Shown piece after piece: positions 6,524-8,105 of a stretch of 8,105 nucleotides of DNA. Origin of the DNA: Bacteroidota bacterium (lineage in GTDB: Bacteria; Bacteroidota; Bacteroidia; JAADEI01); NCBI GenBank assembly GCA_024280615.1, contig JAJRPU010000170.1, positions 1-8,105 on the forward strand, in the 5' to 3' direction. The notes beneath the pieces were generated by a model that searched no databases, was not told the origin of the DNA, and saw nothing but the letters and a program-made list of their open reading frames with translations. The translations under genes and the position numbers were made by a program. The first letter of the stretch is position 1; each line of letters starts with the position of its first letter.

Positions 6524-7449
6524 TGGGTGCATGGTTGTTACAAAAACCGGGCGACAAACATCCAGGGGATATATTGAAGGAATATCTTAAGAGTGGAGAA
6601 CATCTCATAGTACCCGGAGTATTTAATCCTTTGACAGGTATAATGGCTCGTCGTGAAGGTTTCAAAGCAGTTTATATCTCAGGAGCTGCATTTAGTGCTT
6701 CCTTAGGACTGCCTGACCTTGGTCTATTTACTCTAACAGAACTGGTTGATTTTACAGCCTCTGTAGTTAAGGCATCTGGTTTGCCGGCAATTGTAGATGC
6801 AGACACAGGATTTGGAGAGGCTCTCAACGTCGTTAGAACAGTAAGAGAATTAGAATGGGCTGGTGCAGCAGCTATTCAATTGGAAGACCAGGTCCTGCCG
6901 AAGAAATGTGGGCATTTAAGTGGGAAAAGGCTTGTGCCCTCTTATGAAATGGTTCAAAAAATCAAAGCTGCTAAGTCGGTGGCTAATCACACGTTAATCA
7001 TTGCCCGAACTGACGCCCGAGGTGTATACGGAATGAAAGAAGCCTTAGAAAGAGCTAAGGCATACGTGGAGGCAGGGGCAGACATAATCTTTCCAGAAGC
7101 CCTTACCTCGGAAGACGAATTCGCTGAATTTGCAAGGGAACTAAAGGGGGTTCCACTGCTTGCCAATATGACTGAATTTGGCAAAACCCCCTACATTCCC
7201 ACGTCCAAATTCTTTGAATTAGGTTACCAGATAGTCATCTTCCCTGTTACAACACTAAGAATGGCACTTAAAGCCGTTCAAACAGCCCTAACAACTATAA
7301 AAGAAAAAGGCACTCAACAATCAATTCTTGACCAAATGTTCACTCGCAAGGAACTATACGAACTTATCAACTACTACGACTACGAATCCTTTGATCAAAA
7401 ACTAACACAAGAAACACCAAAATTAGAAAGCCATGAGCAACGGAACTGA
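6520..7449 (+). CDS. prpB: 2-methylisocitrate lyase
   Basis: PrpB splits 2-methylisocitrate into pyruvate and succinate, the carbon-releasing step of the methylcitrate cycle. It belongs to the isocitrate lyase/PEP mutase TIM-barrel superfamily. The 309-residue product is near the usual ~295-305. Visible motifs are the N-terminal PGVFNPLTG (32-40), YISGAAFSASLG near 52-63, the metal-binding DADTGFG (93-99), QLEDQ (120-124), the catalytic loop KKCGHLSGK (128-136, catalytic Cys C130), ARTDARG near 162-168, FPEAL (191-195) and NMTEFGKTP (216-224). KKCGH is the isocitrate lyase/methylisocitrate lyase signature, and the short length excludes classical isocitrate lyase. Two adjacent ATGs (6520 and 6523) follow the end of prpD; either overlaps the prpD stop. 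There is no good Shine-Dalgarno, so reinitiation from prpD translation is likely. The C-terminal tail (about 295-309) is hydrophilic and overlaps the next gene by 17 bp. Confidence 0.95.
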   Translation: MMGAWLLQKPGDKHPGDILKEYLKSGEHLIVPGVFNPLTGIMARREGFKAVYISGAAFSASLGLPDLGLFTLTELVDFTASVVKASGLPAIVDADTGFGEALNVVRTVRELEWAGAAAIQLEDQVLPKKCGHLSGKRLVPSYEMVQKIKAAKSVANHTLIIARTDARGVYGMKEALERAKAYVEAGADIIFPEALTSEDEFAEFARELKGVPLLANMTEFGKTPYIPTSKFFELGYQIVIFPVTTLRMALKAVQTALTTIKEKGTQQSILDQMFTRKELYELINYYDYESFDQKLTQETPKLESHEQRN

Positions 7450-8105
7450 TCCAACTAAGAACTACATCCCCGGTCTGGAGGGAGTAATCGCCGTAAAAAC
7501 CGAAATTTCAATCCTTGACGTTGAGCAGGGTAAAATAATTGTGAGGGGCTATGACCTCATTGAACTGGCACAGAAGAAACACTACACCGAGGTTGCTCAC
7601 CTGCTAATTAAAGGACACTTACCCAATCAAGAGGAACACGAGCAATTCGTTAATGACTTGAGGAATAAAGGTAAGATTCCTTCCCCAGTCAATGAATTAA
7701 TGCGACTTCTGCCACGCAATACCCATGTGATGGATGCTCAACGAACCATCGTGTCCTTCTTAGCAGGATTTGAAGAGCCTGAACTCTTAAAAGACACCTC
7801 CCCTGAAGCAAACATTGAAAAAGGAACAAAGATACTTGCTAAGCTACCCTACATTACAGCTAATGCATACAGGGAGCTTAATGGACTTCCCATTATTGAC
7901 CCCCATCCTACGTATTCCTTTAGTGACAACTTCCTGTATATGATTCTCGGGAGGGAACCTGATGACGTTTCCCGAGAAGTTTTTGACAAGACCCTCACCT
8001 GTTATGTGGAACACGAAATGCCTAACTCTACATTCACAGCTAGGGTGATCGCTTCCACACTCTCAGACATATATGGTGCTATAACCGGAGCCATTGCATC
8101 CTTAA
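7433..8105 (+). CDS. prpC: Citrate synthase family protein, probable 2-methylcitrate synthase (3' end cut by window)
   Basis: The frame from ATG 7433 is open to the right edge, giving 224 residues of an expected ~370-380. It reads as the large domain of a type I citrate synthase: YIPGLEGVIAVKTEIS (11-26), VRGYDLIELA (37-46), EVAHLLIKGHLP (53-64), MDAQRT near 100-105, and YVEHEMPNSTFTARVIASTLSDIYGAITGAIASL at 191-224. H194 in HE-MPNSTF corresponds to the conserved His that binds oxaloacetate. The GPLHGG catalytic His and GHRVY segments would follow outside the window. Position after prpD and prpB argues for condensing propionyl-CoA with oxaloacetate to 2-methylcitrate, but the family includes citrate synthase and bifunctional enzymes (Bacillus MmgD), and the visible sequence alone does not separate them. 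The ATG lies 17 bp inside the end of prpB. AGAAAG, 2 nt before it, is a weak, close ribosome-binding site. Confidence 0.85.
   Translation, partial: MSNGTDPTKNYIPGLEGVIAVKTEISILDVEQGKIIVRGYDLIELAQKKHYTEVAHLLIKGHLPNQEEHEQFVNDLRNKGKIPSPVNELMRLLPRNTHVMDAQRTIVSFLAGFEEPELLKDTSPEANIEKGTKILAKLPYITANAYRELNGLPIIDPHPTYSFSDNFLYMILGREPDDVSREVFDKTLTCYVEHEMPNSTFTARVIASTLSDIYGAITGAIASL

Noticed and set aside
7433..7449. The 17-bp overlap between prpB and prpC was considered as a possible frameshift or fusion.
   Set aside because: prpB ends at a normal family length with its own stop and prpC begins at an ATG followed by a typical citrate synthase N terminus, so these are two intact overlapping genes.

Overview
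The window looks like part of a Bacteroidota (Bacteroidetes/Chlorobi-type) chromosome. Four things point this way: a secreted protein ending in what looks like a type IX secretion (T9SS) C-terminal sorting domain; a TonB-dependent receptor with the N-terminal carboxypeptidase-regulatory-like domain common in that phylum; the long, insertion-containing form of IspG; and TAnnTTTG (-7 type) promoter motifs just upstream of three start codons. The base composition is AT-leaning. I cannot place it below phylum level.

Layout, left to right. Positions 1-306 are the end of a CRISPR array: three near-identical 37-nt repeats and a fourth decayed repeat, separated by 37-40 nt spacers. The decay at the right suggests this is the trailer end and that the leader and any cas genes lie left of the window. 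Positions 386-2116 (minus) encode IspG of the MEP isoprenoid pathway. It overlaps by 7 bp a minus-strand gene (2110-2808) for a small secreted, Cys-containing T9SS cargo protein. Divergently, at 2792-5059 (plus), lies a TonB-dependent outer-membrane receptor whose 5' end overlaps the start of the secreted-protein gene by 17 bp.

From 5138 to the right edge runs a tightly packed plus-strand operon for the methylcitrate cycle: prpD (2-methylcitrate dehydratase), prpB (2-methylisocitrate lyase; 4-bp overlap) and a citrate-synthase-family gene, most likely prpC (2-methylcitrate synthase; 17-bp overlap), cut by the window end. Together these would convert propionyl-CoA plus oxaloacetate to pyruvate and succinate.

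I see no wholly new multi-gene system. The most interesting points are the mirrored promoter motifs and overlapping 5' ends of the divergent pair, the translational overlap of a secreted protein gene with ispG, and the decayed end of the CRISPR array with readable spacers.
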